Counted from the first letter of the stretch, positions 47,226 to 58,025 are shown. The stretch: 64,000 bases of DNA from Gammaproteobacteria bacterium (GCA_947457195.1 CANGUU010000001.1:124001-188000); one strand, 5' to 3'. The notes: a model not told the origin generated them from the sequence alone. Made by a program: numbers and translations.

Positions 47226-48110
47226 TCAGCTCCGCACGGGGCGCTGGGACCAGCCCAGCTTGCTGCGGCAGGTCGCGTAATAATCGTAGTCGTTGGGGTG
47301 CAACAGCAGCAGGTGGCGTGATTTCTTGCGAATGGTGAACGTGTCGCCAACGCTCGAGGTGTGCACGACCGTACCGTCGCAGCTTATCTGGGGTGCGGTG
47401 TGGTGACGTTCGCCGATGACAAGTCTGATGCTGCTGTTGCTGTCTACCACGATTGGACGGCTGCTCAGGCTGTGAGGGTACATGGGGACCAGCGCCAGCA
47501 CCTCCAGCTTGGGGTGCATGATGGGTCCCCCAGCCGACAGGGAATAGGCGGTAGAGCCGGTGGGAGTCGCGATGATCAAGCCGTCGGAGGCCTGATGGCA
47601 AACGAACTGACCGTCCACGTAGAGATCGAATTCGATCATCTGCGCCGCGATGCCCGGATGCAGTACAACGTCGTTCATCGCCGAGCCGAGCGGCCGCTCT
47701 CCGCCCCCCTCGTTGGCAACGACTTCGAGCAAAAAGCGCGGCTCGGCGCGGTATTCGCCCTTGAGGATGCGCGTCATCGCAGCCTCGATATCGTCTGGCA
47801 CGATGTCAGTCAGAAAACCGAGCCGACCCCGATTCACACCAACCACGGGCACGCCCTGCTCGGCAAGCTGCGTCGCCGCCTTGAGCATGCTGCCATCGCC
47901 ACCGACCACGATGACGAGCTCGCAATGGCGGCCGATCTGCTCCCTCGCCACCACGGCGAAGCCATGGGTGCCAAGCAGCCCGCCCACCGACTCGTCGACC
48001 ACGAGGGTAATGCCCTGCTTCACCAGAAAGTTGACGAGGGACAGCAGCGTATCGACGATGTCGCGGTTGTCGCGACGGCTGATGAGACCAATGGTTGAGA
48101 ACTGCGGCAT
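47226..48110 (-). CDS. nadK: NAD kinase
   Basis: 294-residue cytoplasmic enzyme that phosphorylates NAD to NADP using ATP. GGDG (70-73) in VIVVGGDGSMLKAA is the diagnostic motif; NDVVLH, TPTGSTAYSLSAGGP and a C-terminal ISCDGT segment complete the fold. The ATG at 48110 begins MPQFSTIGLISR, the usual family start. It heads a compact run of rhomboid, YeaC and DUF2797 genes. Confidence 0.96.
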   Translation of the reverse strand: MPQFSTIGLISRRDNRDIVDTLLSLVNFLVKQGITLVVDESVGGLLGTHGFAVVAREQIGRHCELVIVVGGDGSMLKAATQLAEQGVPVVGVNRGRLGFLTDIVPDDIEAAMTRILKGEYRAEPRFLLEVVANEGGGERPLGSAMNDVVLHPGIAAQMIEFDLYVDGQFVCHQASDGLIIATPTGSTAYSLSAGGPIMHPKLEVLALVPMYPHSLSSRPIVVDSNSSIRLVIGERHHTAPQISCDGTVVHTSSVGDTFTIRKKSRHLLLLHPNDYDYYATCRSKLGWSQRPVRS

Positions 48111-48162
48111 CACGGGGACTTGGTGGAAAACGGGCCGGCAGTATATCACTCGGCCCTGTCCC

Positions 48163-49056
48163 TCAGGCCGACCCGTCGAGCGAACGCCGGCCCTGCAAGC
48201 CTCCGCCGTGCACCAGCAGCACCTTGGCACCCGACGGGAAGTAACCGTCGGCAACGAGTGCCGCGGTGGCGCTGACCAGTTTGGCGCCATAGACCGGATC
48301 CAGCGGTATACCGCTGTCCGCCTCGAAACGATGCATCAGCGCGAGCAAGTCGGGCGACCAACGGCCGTAACCGCCCGCATGAAAACCATCGAGCACCTGC
48401 CAGGGACACTGGGCACGCAGACCGTGTACCTGGAGCAGACGGGCTACCTCGGCCTGCAAGTAGCCGGCGCCTTTCAAGACCTGTACGCCGATCAGTGGCT
48501 GCTGACTGACGGTGGAAAGTCCGGCCAATGTGGCCCCTGTCCCACAGGCCAGCATCACGTGACTGTGATCCGTGGTGGTAGGCAGGAGCGCTCGACAGCC
48601 GGTGATGCCTGCCAAATTGGCACCGCCCTCCGGAATGCACCAGACCTTGCCGTAGTGCTCACGCCAGGCGTCCAGGAAGCTCGGTTCAGCACGTCGCCGA
48701 TAAGCGGTACGACTGATGAAGTGCAGGTGCATGCCCCAGCGCACGGCGTCAGCCAGGCAGGCCGTAGACTGCGGCTCGCCTCTCACCAGACCGACAGTCT
48801 GAAACCCGTAACGGGCGCCGGCTGCTGCCAGTGCATGCAGATGGTTGGACCAAGGCCCCCCGAAGCTCAGCAGCACATTGCTGCCAGCCTTGCGTGCCGC
48901 CGCCAGGTTGGGAAGCAACTTGAAGTACTTGTTGCCGGAAAGCTGCCTATCGATCAGGTCAGCGCGTAGTACCTCGATGACGACGCGGTCGCGATGCAAC
49001 CAGCGCGCTGCCACGCGCTGAATCGGGATGCGTTCAATTGAGGACGGCGTAACCAC
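48163..49056 (-). CDS. PLP-dependent ACC deaminase / D-cysteine desulfhydrase family protein
   Basis: About 297 residues of the tryptophan-synthase-beta superfamily. LRADLIDRQLSGNKYFKL holds the PLP-binding lysine (SGNK), followed by FGGPWSNHLHALAAAG (substrate-binding SNH), CIPEGGANLAGITG, and CGTGATLAG which binds the cofactor phosphate. Members deaminate ACC or break down D-cysteine; this one is not assignable more precisely. The start is uncertain: GTG at 49056 overlaps the upstream lipoprotein gene by 23 nt, while ATG at 49083 would overlap by 50. Either way the two genes are coupled. Confidence 0.82.
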   Translation of the reverse strand: MVTPSSIERIPIQRVAARWLHRDRVVIEVLRADLIDRQLSGNKYFKLLPNLAAARKAGSNVLLSFGGPWSNHLHALAAAGARYGFQTVGLVRGEPQSTACLADAVRWGMHLHFISRTAYRRRAEPSFLDAWREHYGKVWCIPEGGANLAGITGCRALLPTTTDHSHVMLACGTGATLAGLSTVSQQPLIGVQVLKGAGYLQAEVARLLQVHGLRAQCPWQVLDGFHAGGYGRWSPDLLALMHRFEADSGIPLDPVYGAKLVSATAALVADGYFPSGAKVLLVHGGGLQGRRSLDGSA

Positions 49057-49411
49057 GGTTTCGGAGGCAGTTGCGCAGCACATGTTGCCGATCCTGCAAG
49101 CCCCCGGCGGCACCGCGCAAGGTTCCTGTGGCTGCACCGACGCCGGCACCACGACTGGCGGTTCGACTGTCACCGATCACTGCCCCCACCACGGCGCCGG
49201 TGGCAGCACCGGCGACGGCCCCGGTGGCAGCCTGTCGACCCACCGGAACCTGATCTGCATAGAGCCGACACTCGGTCAGATCCTGTTCGAACTGGGCTAC
49301 ATTCACCCCATGCATGTCGACTATCGGCTCCTGGCCTGTCAGGCGCTCGACACCGCTGCAGCCAGCACAGCCCAGCAGCATCCCCAACCCGCCCACGATC
49401 AACCTGTTCAT
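49034..49411 (-). CDS. Glycine-zipper lipoprotein
   Basis: 125-residue exported protein. MNRLIVGGLGMLLGCAGCSG is a short lipoprotein-like signal with two candidate cysteines. The mature part has an N-terminal segment with a Cys (TECRLYADQV) and then a long glycine zipper (GAVAGAATGAVVGAVIGDS ... GAGVGAATGTLRGAAGG), followed by CLRNRGY. Glycine zippers insert into or span membranes; the family (e.g. OmpA-like/YMGG types) is poorly characterised. ATG 49411 has a GGAGG site 9 nt upstream; the other in-frame ATG (49420) directly abuts it. Confidence 0.8.
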   Translation of the reverse strand: MNRLIVGGLGMLLGCAGCSGVERLTGQEPIVDMHGVNVAQFEQDLTECRLYADQVPVGRQAATGAVAGAATGAVVGAVIGDSRTASRGAGVGAATGTLRGAAGGLQDRQHVLRNCLRNRGYAVLN

Positions 49412-49640
49412 GTCTGGCATCCTCCGTCACACCGTCATTGGCCAGCCAAGCATGACTGCGGCGACTGAATCGATGCTGAACCTGCTCAGCACGCAGCGCA
49501 CTGCATACCTGCCGCAAGCGGAAGGCATTGGGAGGGTCGGACGAGGATGACCAGAGGCCGTGCGCAGCACCACAACCGGATTGGTTCAGGCGGATGCCGA
49601 TGACAAATGCAGCTGGAAATTGATACTTGCTGCCAAAAAA

Positions 49641-49717
49641 TGGCGACCCGGACGGGACTTGAACCCGTGACCTCCGCCGTGACAGGGCGGCATTCTAACC
49701 AACTGAACTACCGGGCC
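49641..49717 (-). tRNA. tRNA-Asp (GTC)
   Basis: 77 nt with encoded CCA. Acceptor GGCCCGG/CCGGGTC with one G-T pair, anticodon loop CTGTCAC giving GTC. Queuosine-substrate tRNA. A T6 run (minus strand, 49635-49640) directly follows the CCA and may serve as terminator. Confidence 0.95.
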
Positions 49718-49763
49718 ACTTGCAACAAACCGTCGATTCCGACGGCCTGGAAGGGGCAGCGTT

Positions 49764-49839
49764 TGGTGGGTGAAGAGGGGATCGAACCCCCGACATTCGC
49801 CTTGTAAGGGCGACGCTCTACCAGCTGAGCTATTCACCC
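49764..49839 (-). tRNA. tRNA-Val (TAC)
   Basis: 76 nt with encoded CCA. Acceptor GGGTGAA/TTCACCC, anticodon loop TTACAAG giving TAC. First gene of a two-tRNA operon with tRNA-Asp, 46 nt apart. Confidence 0.95.
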
Positions 49840-49856
49840 AAACGCCGAGGCTGCGC

Positions 49857-49884
49857 ATTTTACTGAGCGAAGCCCGAGAGTCAA
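49857..49884 (-). promoter_or_regulatory. Sigma-70 promoter for tRNA-Val/Asp operon
   Basis: On the minus strand: TTGACT, 16-nt spacer, TAAAAT, then GC-rich sequence, about 17 nt upstream of tRNA-Val. Divergent from queD. Confidence 0.7.
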
Positions 49885-49943
49885 TAAAATTTCCGGCACC
49901 GTGCAGGACGTGTACAGCCAGAACTTACGTGTTTACCATGCGC

Positions 49944-49959
49944 GCCTCGCCGGCGAGGC
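49944..49959. promoter_or_regulatory. Palindrome over the queD ribosome-binding site
   Basis: GCCTCGCC/GGCGAGGC is a perfect 16-bp palindrome ending 6 nt before the queD ATG. The GAGG in its right half is the only plausible Shine-Dalgarno sequence, so base-pairing or a bound protein could limit translation. Confidence 0.4.
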
Positions 49960-49965
49960 TTCGGG

Positions 49966-50322
49966 ATGGATATCTACAAGCAATTCAGTTTTGAGGCGGC
50001 GCATTTTTTGCCAAACGTGCCGGCTGGGCACAAGTGTGGCCGACTGCATGGCCACTCCTTCCAGGTACAAGTCCATGTGCGCGGACCGCTCGACAGCACA
50101 CTGGGCTGGGTCATGGACTACGCCGATATCAAGGCGGTCGTGAAGCCGGTCATCGCCCGGCTCGACCACTACTACCTCAACGACATCCCGGGGCTGGAAA
50201 ATCCGACCAGCGAAGTGATTGCACGCTGGCTGTGGCAGCAATTGCAACCCGTGCTGCCCTCGCTCTGCCGCATCGTGGTGAATGAAACCTGTACCAGTGG
50301 TTGCATCTACGAGGGTGACTGA
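49966..50322 (+). CDS. queD: 6-carboxy-5,6,7,8-tetrahydropterin synthase
   Basis: 118-residue enzyme that converts dihydroneopterin triphosphate to carboxytetrahydropterin, an early step towards preQ0 and queuosine. Zinc ligands His13, His28 and His30 and the catalytic Cys24 ([10 protein letters not shown]) are present; the C-terminal PTSEV and [10 protein letters not shown] segments fit. The length is standard for QueD. It faces away from the tRNA-Val/Asp operon, and its 3' end overlaps the convergent ung gene by 16 bp. Confidence 0.95.
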   Translation: MDIYKQFSFEAAHFLPNVPAGHKCGRLHGHSFQVQVHVRGPLDSTLGWVMDYADIKAVVKPVIARLDHYYLNDIPGLENPTSEVIARWLWQQLQPVLPSLCRIVVNETCTSGCIYEGD

Positions 50323-51029
50323 GGCAGTTGCCAATCTATCGCTGTCCTGCCATGGTCCTGCAGCCAGTCATTGGTGCGAGAAAAATGACCAGAGCCAAGA
50401 AAGCCACGATGGGCAGACAGCGGTGATGGATGCGCAGCCTCCAGTACCAGGTGACGACTTCGGCTGATGTGCTGGCCCTTCTTTTGCGCCTGAGTGCCCC
50501 ACAGCAGGAACACCAGGCGATCGCTTCGCTCATTCAAGATCTGCACGATACGATCAGTGAATATCTCCCAGCCTCGGCCTTGGTGAGATGCCGGCCGTGA
50601 CCGCTCGACGGTGAGTACGGCATTCAGCAACAGCACTCCCTGCGCAGCCCAGCTCTGCAGATTGCCCTGGCGCGGTACCGGCAGGCCAAGGTCTCGTGAC
50701 AACTCCTTGAAGATGTTCTGCAGTGACGGCGGCGGTTCGACACCGGCGGGCACGGAAAAACTCAGACCGTGCGCCTGACCCGGATTATGGTATGGATCCT
50801 GACCGAGAATGACGACCTTTACAGCGGGCAGCGGAGTGGCGTTGAGCGCCTGAAAGATGAGTGCTCCCGGTGGATAGATTTGCTTGCCGGCAGCCTTCTC
50901 CTGCTGCAGGAAGGCGCGCAGCGCCTGAAGGTAGGGCTTGCGAAACTCGTCGGCCAAGACCGCACGCCAGGAGGGCTCAAGTTGCACCAGGCGTTCGGCC
51001 GTTTCAGCGACTTGATCGGTGGTCGACAT
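50307..51029 (-). CDS. ung: Uracil-DNA glycosylase
   Basis: 240-residue family-1 enzyme that excises uracil from DNA. The water-activating loop GQDPYH lies at 76-81 (catalytic Asp78), LLNAVLTVE follows, and the Leu-loop [11 protein letters not shown] with catalytic His is present near the C-terminus. Cytoplasmic, standard length. The start MSTTDQ at 51029 is preceded by the end of lysS on the same strand 36 nt away, so co-transcription is possible. It overlaps queD tail to tail. Confidence 0.96.
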   Translation of the reverse strand: MSTTDQVAETAERLVQLEPSWRAVLADEFRKPYLQALRAFLQQEKAAGKQIYPPGALIFQALNATPLPAVKVVILGQDPYHNPGQAHGLSFSVPAGVEPPPSLQNIFKELSRDLGLPVPRQGNLQSWAAQGVLLLNAVLTVERSRPASHQGRGWEIFTDRIVQILNERSDRLVFLLWGTQAQKKGQHISRSRHLVLEAAHPSPLSAHRGFLGSGHFSRTNDWLQDHGRTAIDWQLPQSPS

Positions 51030-51065
51030 GGGCGAAGGACCTCGGCAGGCGCCCGCTGGCGTGGC

Positions 51066-52562
51066 TCAACTGTGCAAGGGACGCATGTGTGGAAAAAGCA
51101 GGACGTCACGGATCGACGGTGAGTCGGTATAGAGCATCACGAGCCGATCGATGCCGATACCCTCGCCCGCTGTCGGTGGCAAGCCATATTCGAGCGCCGT
51201 GATGTAGTCGCTGTCAAAGTGCATGGCCTCGTCATCGCCCGCATCCTTGGCGGCAACCTGCGCATGGAACCGCCCGGCTTGATCCTCGGCGTCATTGAGC
51301 TCCGAGAAGCCGTTGGCGATCTCCCGACCCGCAATGAAAAGTTCGAAGCGATCGGTGATGTCCGGATTGTGGTCGTTGCGACGGGCAAGGGGCGAAACCT
51401 CGGTCGGATACTCGACGATGAACGTAGGCTGCTGCAGTTCATGCTCGACCTTCAGCTCGAAGACCTCCAGCAGGAGCTTGCCACTGCCCCACTCGGGCCT
51501 AGCCTCGCTGCCGCAACGACGCGCCAGTGCACGCAGACCATCAAGGGATGCGAGTTCTGCCTCCGCAGTCCCCGGCACATGGCGCAGGATGGCCTCGGGA
51601 ATACTCATGCGCTGGAAGGGCTGCGCGAAATCCAGCGTCAATCCCTGATACACAAGCAAGGTACTACCGAGCACTTCCTGCGCCACCGTGCGTAGCAGGG
51701 ACTCGGTCAGGTCCATTAGTTCGCGGTAATCGCTGTAGGCCTGATAGAACTCCAGCATGGTGAACTCCGGGTTATGGCGGGTCGAGAGTCCTTCGTTGCG
51801 GAAATTGCGATTGATTTCGTAGACACGCTCGAACCCGCCTACCACCAGTCGCTTGAGATACAGCTCGGGGGCGATGCGCAAGTACATGGCCTGGTCGAGC
51901 GCATTGTGGTGGGTGACGAAGGGCCTTGCCACGGCGCCACCCGGGATGGCCTGCATCATTGGTGTCTCGACCTCCATGAACTGCCGGGCATTCATGAAGC
52001 GGCGGATACTGTCGATGATGCGTGAGCGCAGCACGAAGGTCCGCCGCGTCGACTCGTTGGCGATCAGATCGACGTAGCGCTGCCGGTAGCGTACTTCGGT
52101 GTCGTGCAGTCCGTGGTACTTGTCCGGCAGAGGTCGCAAGGCCTTGGTCAGCAGCCGCAGTTGCCTGATCCAGACCGAAAGCTCGCCCTTGCCGGTGCGG
52201 AAAACCGTGCCGCTGATGCCCACGATGTCGCCGAGATCCAGCGTCTTGTTGAGTGCGTTCTGGGACTCGGTGTATTCCTTGTGATTGAGATAGAGCTGGA
52301 TCTGACCACTACCGTCCTGCAGCACAAGAAAGGGTCCACGCATGCGGACGAGGCGACCTGCCAGGCAAACCTGCCGACTGGCAGCCTCCAGTGACTCTTT
52401 GCTCGATTCACCATGCTGCGCGTGCAGGTCGGCGGCCAGTGTGTCCCGCCGGAAGTCATTCGGGAAGGCGGCACCGCCAGCCCGAAGTTCCTGCAGCTTC
52501 TCCCGGCGGTGGGCGATCAACTTGTTTTCGTCATGCGGTGGCGGTGCAGTCTGGTCTGTCAT
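51066..52562 (-). CDS. lysS: Lysyl-tRNA synthetase, class II
   Basis: 498-residue class II synthetase charging tRNA-Lys. An N-terminal OB-fold anticodon-binding domain (about 55-150) is followed by the catalytic core with motif 2 ([28 protein letters not shown]) and motif 3 (GIGIDRLVM) near the C-terminus. The start [15 protein letters not shown] at 52562 matches family starts. It lies 67 nt downstream of prfB, the conserved prfB-lysS order. Confidence 0.97.
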   Translation of the reverse strand: MTDQTAPPPHDENKLIAHRREKLQELRAGGAAFPNDFRRDTLAADLHAQHGESSKESLEAASRQVCLAGRLVRMRGPFLVLQDGSGQIQLYLNHKEYTESQNALNKTLDLGDIVGISGTVFRTGKGELSVWIRQLRLLTKALRPLPDKYHGLHDTEVRYRQRYVDLIANESTRRTFVLRSRIIDSIRRFMNARQFMEVETPMMQAIPGGAVARPFVTHHNALDQAMYLRIAPELYLKRLVVGGFERVYEINRNFRNEGLSTRHNPEFTMLEFYQAYSDYRELMDLTESLLRTVAQEVLGSTLLVYQGLTLDFAQPFQRMSIPEAILRHVPGTAEAELASLDGLRALARRCGSEARPEWGSGKLLLEVFELKVEHELQQPTFIVEYPTEVSPLARRNDHNPDITDRFELFIAGREIANGFSELNDAEDQAGRFHAQVAAKDAGDDEAMHFDSDYITALEYGLPPTAGEGIGIDRLVMLYTDSPSIRDVLLFPHMRPLHS

Positions 52563-52629
52563 GGCCTTCCTCGGGAATTCGCAGCTGGGATGGCAGACGC
52601 ACGCGCCCGGCCCCCGGCCCTGGTGCTTG

Positions 52630-53728
52630 CTACAGCCCCTGCTTGAGGCTGGCCTCCATGAAACGGTCGAGATCACCATCGAGTACGGCTCCGGTGTTGG
52701 AATTCTCGATCCCGGTACGGAGGTCCTTGATGCGTGACTGATCGAGAACATAGGAGCGAATCTGGTGGCCCCAGCCGATGTCGGACTTCTCGTCCTCGAT
52801 CTTCTGCAGGGTTTCACGTTTCTTCTGCATCTCCATCTCGTACAGCTTGGCCTTCAACTGCTTGATGGCCATATCGCGGTTCTTGTGCTGGGAGCGTTCG
52901 CTCTGACACTGGACGACGATGCCAGTAGGTTCGTGCGTCATGCGGATTGCCGAATCGGTTTTGTTGACGTGCTGACCACCTGCACCGCTTGCCCGATAGG
53001 TATCGACCCGCACCTTGCTCATATCGAGGTCGATCTGGATGCTGTCGTCGATCTCGGGCGACACGAACACCGAGGCGAAAGAGGTATGTCGCCGGTTACC
53101 GGAATCGAAGGGCGACTTGCGGACTAGACGATGGATACCCGTTTCGGTCCTTAACCAGCCGTAGGCATACTCACCCTGAAACAGTACGGTTGCACTCTTG
53201 ATGCCGGCCACCTCACCCGGCGACGCCTCCATGAGGTCGGCCTTGAAGCCATGTTTGTCGCCCCACTTGAGATACATGCGCAGCAGCATCTCGGCCCAGT
53301 CCTGCGCTTCCGTGCCACCCGAGCCCGCCTGTATGTCGAGGTAGGCATTACTGGGATCCAGTTCGCCGGCAAACATGCGGCGAAACTCCAGTTGTTCAAG
53401 CGAGGCTACCGCCTGATCGAGATCCCGCAGGGCAGCGGTGAAGAGCCCGTCGTCCTGATCTTCGCCGGCAAGCGTGATCAGCTCGTTGCAATCGGCGAAC
53501 TGCCTTTGCAGCGCAAGGATGGTACCTACCACCCGCTCCAGTTCCGCACGCTCACGGCCAAGTGCCTGTGCATGCTCGGGCTTGTCCCAGACATTGGACT
53601 CGGCCAGCTCTGCCTCGACCTCTGTCAGACGATCCTGCTTGTGATCGAAGTCAAAGATACCCCCTGAGCACCAAGAGGCGCTCAGAACAGTCCTTGATGC
53701 GTTGCAGCGGGGCGTTGATTTCCAGCAT
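52630..53728 (-). CDS. prfB: Peptide chain release factor 2, expressed by programmed +1 frameshift
   Basis: RF2 releases peptides at UGA and UAA codons. Frame 0 runs from ATG 53728 through 25 codons to an in-frame TGA (53651-53653). The site reads AGGGGGTATCTTTGAC, the classical internal Shine-Dalgarno plus CTT-TGA-C slippage site. Skipping one base (53653) joins the 340-codon downstream frame, giving 365 residues, the E. coli length. The codon-recognition tripeptide SPF ([14 protein letters not shown]) and the catalytic GGQ ([14 protein letters not shown]) are intact. Low RF2 favours frameshifting, so the gene is autoregulated. It precedes lysS. Confidence 0.97.
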
Positions 53729-53872
53729 GAGATGACTCCATCGCGAGGCCGACATTCTAGCGGATGGCAGCAGCACTGCCTATGCAAATGCCGCCCAGCC
53801 GCTACACTGCTCCTCCCTGCCCTGCCGCGCATTACCGGCGGGTTTCTTGCACACCAGCACGGTATCCACGTC

Positions 53873-55717
53873 TTGACCGGTCCACTCCGCAATGCTCGCC
53901 TGGTCTGGGAAGACGGCCTCCCCAGATCAGTCGAGTATGGTGACATATACTACTCACGCGCCGACGCGTTGGGTGAAAGTCAGTACGTCTTCCTGCACGG
54001 CAATAACCTGCCGGCGCGCTTCGCCACCGCTTCCATGCGCTCCTTCGTGATTGGGGAACTGGGATTCGGCGCTGGTCTCAACTTTCTCGCCACCTGCCAG
54101 CTGTGGTGCAAGACCGCCAGCAGCCGGTCCACGCTGCACTACCTCGCCTGCGAGCTAAATCCCTTCGCACTCGACGACCTGCGGCGCCTTTACAGCCACT
54201 TTCATTCGCTGCAGACCCTCAGCGAAACCTTCCTCTGCCAGTACCCGGACCATACCGCCGGGGTTCACCAGATGACTCTGCTGTTCGATCAGCACCGCGT
54301 CGTGCTCACCCTGCTGTATGGCGATGCTCGGACACAATTGCCGGATCTGCTCGCCCACACCGCGCTCAGGGTTGATGCCTGGTTCTTGGATGGCTTCTCA
54401 CCGCGCTGCAATCCAGCACTCTGGGAACCGGCCTTGCTGGCTTGTATTGGTGACTTCTCTGGGCCCGGTACGACACTCAGCACCTACTCGGCCGCTTCCG
54501 CGGTTCGCGTCAACCTGCAGGCCGCTGGTTTTGAGGTAATGCGGCTACAGGGCTTCGCTGGCAAACGCCACATGGTGACAGCCCGCTGGCAAGCCGGAGC
54601 AGGAGACACGCGCGCTTCCCCTTCTTCTGCGCGGCGGGCATTGGTGGTCGGCGGCGGCTTGGCGGGCTGCTGCACCGCCTGGACACTGGCTGGACTGGGT
54701 TGGCAGGTCGATTTGCTGGAAAAGCACAGTCAGCTGGCGACGGCGGGCTCTGGCAATCGTCAGGCCGTGCTGCACTGCAAACCCGGCACTGCGCAGACCC
54801 CCGACAACCACTTCAATCTGCATGCCTATGTCCATGCCTTCCGCCACTACCGATTGCTGCGGCAACTCGGCTTTGCCTGGCACGAATGCGGCATGCTGCA
54901 CTTGGGTTTCAACGACGAGCAACGGCGCCGCTTCGAGCGACTGGCGGCGTGTGAGCGTTTCCACCCCAGCGTGATGCAACAGGTTGACAAAGAGGCAGCC
55001 AGTTCCCTGGCTGGCGTTGCTGTGGAGCATCCGGCCCTGTACTTCCCGCAGTCCGGTTGGTTATCCCCACGGGCGCTCTGTGATTTCTACCGGGAGCAAT
55101 CTGGTTTTCGCGTCCACACCGACGTAGCCGTTACCGCCCTGCAGCGTACGGCAGAAGGCTGGTACTTGCAGGATGCCCGCGGGCAACAATTTGCCGCCGA
55201 GGTGGTCATCCTTTGTGCCGCTGGCGACCTCTACGATTTTCCACCCTGCCATGGCCTCCCGCTCATCGCCAATCGCGGTCAGGTCGATGTCTATGCTGCG
55301 CAGCCGCAGACGACCCTGCGCGCGGTTCTGTGTGGGCAAGGCTATCTCACACCGGAAAGTGCTGGGCTACAAAGCCTAGGGGGCAGCTTTCATGCGGCCG
55401 CGCTCAGCCTGGAGCAAAACCGCCAGCAGCACCTGGCACTGCTCTCGCGCATGGATGTCGCACTGGCGGATACCCTCGCGAAACAGCGCCCGGTCGAGCA
55501 GCGCAGTGGACTGCGCTGCCAGACGCCAGATCGCATGCCGCTGGTAGGCCCCGTGTCGGCAGAGTTGCCTGGGCTTTTCGTTAACGCAGCCCATGGCTCC
55601 AACGGACTGGCCCGCATTCCCGTGGCTGCCGCCTTGCTGGCCAGTCTGATCGAAGGCACACCACCACCACTGCCCGCCAGCCTGCGCCGCCTCGTCGACC
55701 CTGAACGCTTTCGCTGA
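53873..55717 (+). CDS. mnmC: Bifunctional tRNA mnm5s2U modification protein MnmC
   Basis: Two-domain enzyme for the wobble uridine of several tRNAs. The N-terminal methyltransferase ([14 protein letters not shown], and [17 protein letters not shown]) methylates nm5s2U. The C-terminal FAD oxidoreductase ([26 protein letters not shown], dinucleotide-binding; [10 protein letters not shown] near the end) removes the carboxymethyl group of cmnm5s2U. The start is doubtful: a TTG at 53873 puts the normal 20 or so residues before [10 protein letters not shown] (614 residues). ATG 53732 would leave only 3 bp to the divergent prfB start and no room for promoters. Confidence 0.9.
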   Translation: MTGPLRNARLVWEDGLPRSVEYGDIYYSRADALGESQYVFLHGNNLPARFATASMRSFVIGELGFGAGLNFLATCQLWCKTASSRSTLHYLACELNPFALDDLRRLYSHFHSLQTLSETFLCQYPDHTAGVHQMTLLFDQHRVVLTLLYGDARTQLPDLLAHTALRVDAWFLDGFSPRCNPALWEPALLACIGDFSGPGTTLSTYSAASAVRVNLQAAGFEVMRLQGFAGKRHMVTARWQAGAGDTRASPSSARRALVVGGGLAGCCTAWTLAGLGWQVDLLEKHSQLATAGSGNRQAVLHCKPGTAQTPDNHFNLHAYVHAFRHYRLLRQLGFAWHECGMLHLGFNDEQRRRFERLAACERFHPSVMQQVDKEAASSLAGVAVEHPALYFPQSGWLSPRALCDFYREQSGFRVHTDVAVTALQRTAEGWYLQDARGQQFAAEVVILCAAGDLYDFPPCHGLPLIANRGQVDVYAAQPQTTLRAVLCGQGYLTPESAGLQSLGGSFHAAALSLEQNRQQHLALLSRMDVALADTLAKQRPVEQRSGLRCQTPDRMPLVGPVSAELPGLFVNAAHGSNGLARIPVAAALLASLIEGTPPPLPASLRRLVDPERFR

Positions 55718-55818
55718 GCCCTGGCGCCGGCGGTATTCAAGGACTGAGTGGGCTGGAAACGGCGGATTGTTGGGCAGCGAGATTCAGGGACGCCGCGTCA
55801 GAAAGACCAGCGGTGATT

Positions 55819-55837
55819 AGGCGGCCAGCGGCCTCCT
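55819..55837 (+). terminator. Imperfect hairpin after mnmC
   Basis: AGGCGGCC (55819-55826), AGC loop, GGCCTCCT (55830-55837) with one mismatch, followed by TTC. It sits in the 133-bp gap between the convergent mnmC and M18 peptidase genes. Confidence 0.35.
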
Positions 55838-55850
55838 TTCGCGCGCGGGA

Positions 55851-57158
55851 TCAGCGGGATCCGTGTGAATAGAAGCGCGTCAGCACGCGAGCCAGCAGGT
55901 CGGCATCTCGACTACCCGCCAGCTCCCGAATGGAGTGCATGGCGAAAGTGGGTACGCCGAGGTCCACCGTCTCGATGCCAAGTTCGGTCGCAATCAGTGG
56001 TCCTATGGTCGATCCGCAACCCATGTCACTGCGCACCACAAAGCTCTGCAGTGGAACGTCGATCTCGGCGCAGAGCTGTCTCAGCATGGCGCTGCCACGA
56101 CTGTTGGTCGCGTAACGCTGGTTGGCATTGAATTTGAGCACAGGACCAGCATTCAACAACGGGCCATGTTTGCTGTCATGCTTGTCGGCGAAATTCGGAT
56201 GGATGCCATGTGCGTTGTCGACTGAAAGCAGCAGACTCTGCTGCAGTAGCCGCTGCCAGTTTTCTTCGCTACCGGCAGCTCGCTTGTCATGGATACGCGC
56301 CAGCACGGACTGCAGGAAAGGTCCAGCAGCACCTGACGCGCTGGCACTGCCTACTTCTTCGTGATCGGTACAGACCAACAGGTTGTCGGCGACAGCTTCG
56401 CAAGCGATCAGCGCCTGTAGACCCACGAAACAACTGAGCAAGTTGTCCAGACGGGCACTGGCGATGAACTCTCCGTTGATGCCCACCAGCGCCGGTGGCT
56501 GCGTATCGTAAAGGCAGATTTCGAAGTCGAGCACGTTCGCCACGCCAGCGCCGGGTCTCTCGAGACGCAGCCAGTCCGCGAGTTGGCTTCGGAGATCCAG
56601 TGAGCCACCCTCGGCAATCTGCATCACGATCGGGGGCAGATCGCTCTGGGCATTGATGCTGCGCTTTTGATTGACCTCACGGTCGAGGTGGATGGCAAGA
56701 CTCGGAATGACCGCCACCGGCCGGCGCAGATCGATGAGCGAAGACTGCAGCTGGCCAGCGTCATCGACGTAGAACACCCGGCCAGCCAGCGACAGATCGC
56801 GGTCGAACCATGGACCGAGCAAGGCGCCACCGTACACTTCGACCCCAAGCTGGCCATAGCCTTGTCGGAGCAACTCCGGCTGCGGCTTCACCTTCAAGCA
56901 GGGGCTGTCGGTGTGGGCACCGACCATGCGCCAGCCCGCCGGGACACTGCCCTCCGACGCCAGCGTGAAGGCGATCAGCGAACTCTGATTGCGCGTGACA
57001 TAGTAGCGACCGCCAGCCTGCAAGGCCCACGCGGCCGCCTCGGCAAGAGGCGTGAAGCCGGCCTTTTCGAGCGTGGCAGCCATATTGGCCACGGCATGGA
57101 AGGGCGTGGGAGACGCCCCGAGGAAGTCGCAAAGCCCCTGGTTGAGAACAGACGCCAT
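55851..57158 (-). CDS. M18 family aminopeptidase
   Basis: 435-residue zinc aminopeptidase of the aspartyl-aminopeptidase type (ApeB-like), forming large tetrahedral oligomers in the family. Metal-ligand regions are [39 protein letters not shown], and the C-terminal [12 protein letters not shown]. Predicted to remove acidic or other N-terminal residues from cytoplasmic peptides. Its ATG overlaps the FKBP gene's stop by one base, so the two are translationally coupled. Confidence 0.93.
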   Translation of the reverse strand: MASVLNQGLCDFLGASPTPFHAVANMAATLEKAGFTPLAEAAAWALQAGGRYYVTRNQSSLIAFTLASEGSVPAGWRMVGAHTDSPCLKVKPQPELLRQGYGQLGVEVYGGALLGPWFDRDLSLAGRVFYVDDAGQLQSSLIDLRRPVAVIPSLAIHLDREVNQKRSINAQSDLPPIVMQIAEGGSLDLRSQLADWLRLERPGAGVANVLDFEICLYDTQPPALVGINGEFIASARLDNLLSCFVGLQALIACEAVADNLLVCTDHEEVGSASASGAAGPFLQSVLARIHDKRAAGSEENWQRLLQQSLLLSVDNAHGIHPNFADKHDSKHGPLLNAGPVLKFNANQRYATNSRGSAMLRQLCAEIDVPLQSFVVRSDMGCGSTIGPLIATELGIETVDLGVPTFAMHSIRELAGSRDADLLARVLTRFYSHGSR

Positions 57159-57865
57159 TACTGGGCGGCAGGAGGCTCGATGGCCAACAATTCCACGTCG
57201 AAAATCAGGGTGGAGTTGGGCGGAATAGGACCTGCGCCGTTGGCTCCGTACCCGAGATCAGAGGGAATGAAGAGCCGGAATTTGTCACCGACCTTCATCA
57301 ACTGCAGACCCTCGGTCCAGCCGGGGATGACACCATTCAGCGGGAACGAAATCGGCTCACCGCGCTCGACCGAGCTGTCGAACACCGACCCGTCGATGAG
57401 TGTGCCGTGATAGTGAACCCGGACAGTGTCCGTTTCTTTGGGGCTCGGTGCCGACGCATCGGCGCCATTCGTCACCACGAGATACTGCAGACCGCTGGCC
57501 GTAGTCTTGACCCCGGCTGCGGCGGCATTCTTGGCAAGGAAGTCCTTGCCGGCCTGTGCCTCGGCCTCCAAGGCAGCTTGCTGCCGCGCCTGCACGGTGG
57601 CCGACAACTGCTCGATGGCTGATTGCAGCTCCTCCGGCGGGAGCTTCGGCTCGACGCCGGCCAAGGCATCCTGCAAACCCTGCACGAGAGCTGCCACGTC
57701 GAGGTCCTGTTCGAGGCCCTGGCTGCGCAGTCCGCCGCCAATATTTGCACCGACCGCATAACCAGCTTTTTGCTGCGGCGTCGTCAGGTCCTGGGCGAAG
57801 CCCAGCGAGGTCAGGGAAAGGGCCAAGGCAGCGCCAAGGACGGTACGGCTGGGAAGAAGCGTCAT
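57158..57865 (-). CDS. FKBP-type peptidyl-prolyl isomerase, exported
   Basis: 235 residues: a signal peptide ([20 protein letters not shown], cut near GFAQ), an N-terminal helical dimerisation domain (about 25-125), and a C-terminal FKBP domain ([60 protein letters not shown]). The layout matches FkpA/Mip-type periplasmic foldases. ATG 57865 was chosen because longer in-frame starts add a non-signal tail. It lies opposite an LRR lipoprotein gene (58026) across 160 bp. Confidence 0.93.
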   Translation of the reverse strand: MTLLPSRTVLGAALALSLTSLGFAQDLTTPQQKAGYAVGANIGGGLRSQGLEQDLDVAALVQGLQDALAGVEPKLPPEELQSAIEQLSATVQARQQAALEAEAQAGKDFLAKNAAAAGVKTTASGLQYLVVTNGADASAPSPKETDTVRVHYHGTLIDGSVFDSSVERGEPISFPLNGVIPGWTEGLQLMKVGDKFRLFIPSDLGYGANGAGPIPPNSTLIFDVELLAIEPPAAQ

Positions 57866-58025
57866 AGGAGAATCCTGGAAGGGGTCAGAAGCGGTTCTAG
57901 GGAGGTGTCCACGCGTTTGCGGTGACTGGAAAATCCAGTGCCAAAGGAAAAAGCAAGCGCCGCATACTACCGGGAGCGTCCAGGAATTACTACCATGCTG
58001 CTCCGACTGCGAGGCTGCGTTTCCC

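Noticed and set aside
49885-49965. preQ1 riboswitch upstream of queD
   Set aside because: I could not identify the short aptamer pseudoknot or its conserved A-rich tail; only a palindrome at the ribosome site is visible.
52630-53728. prfB as a frameshifted pseudogene
   Set aside because: The in-frame TGA is part of the conserved programmed frameshift site, with correct spacing and an intact downstream frame.
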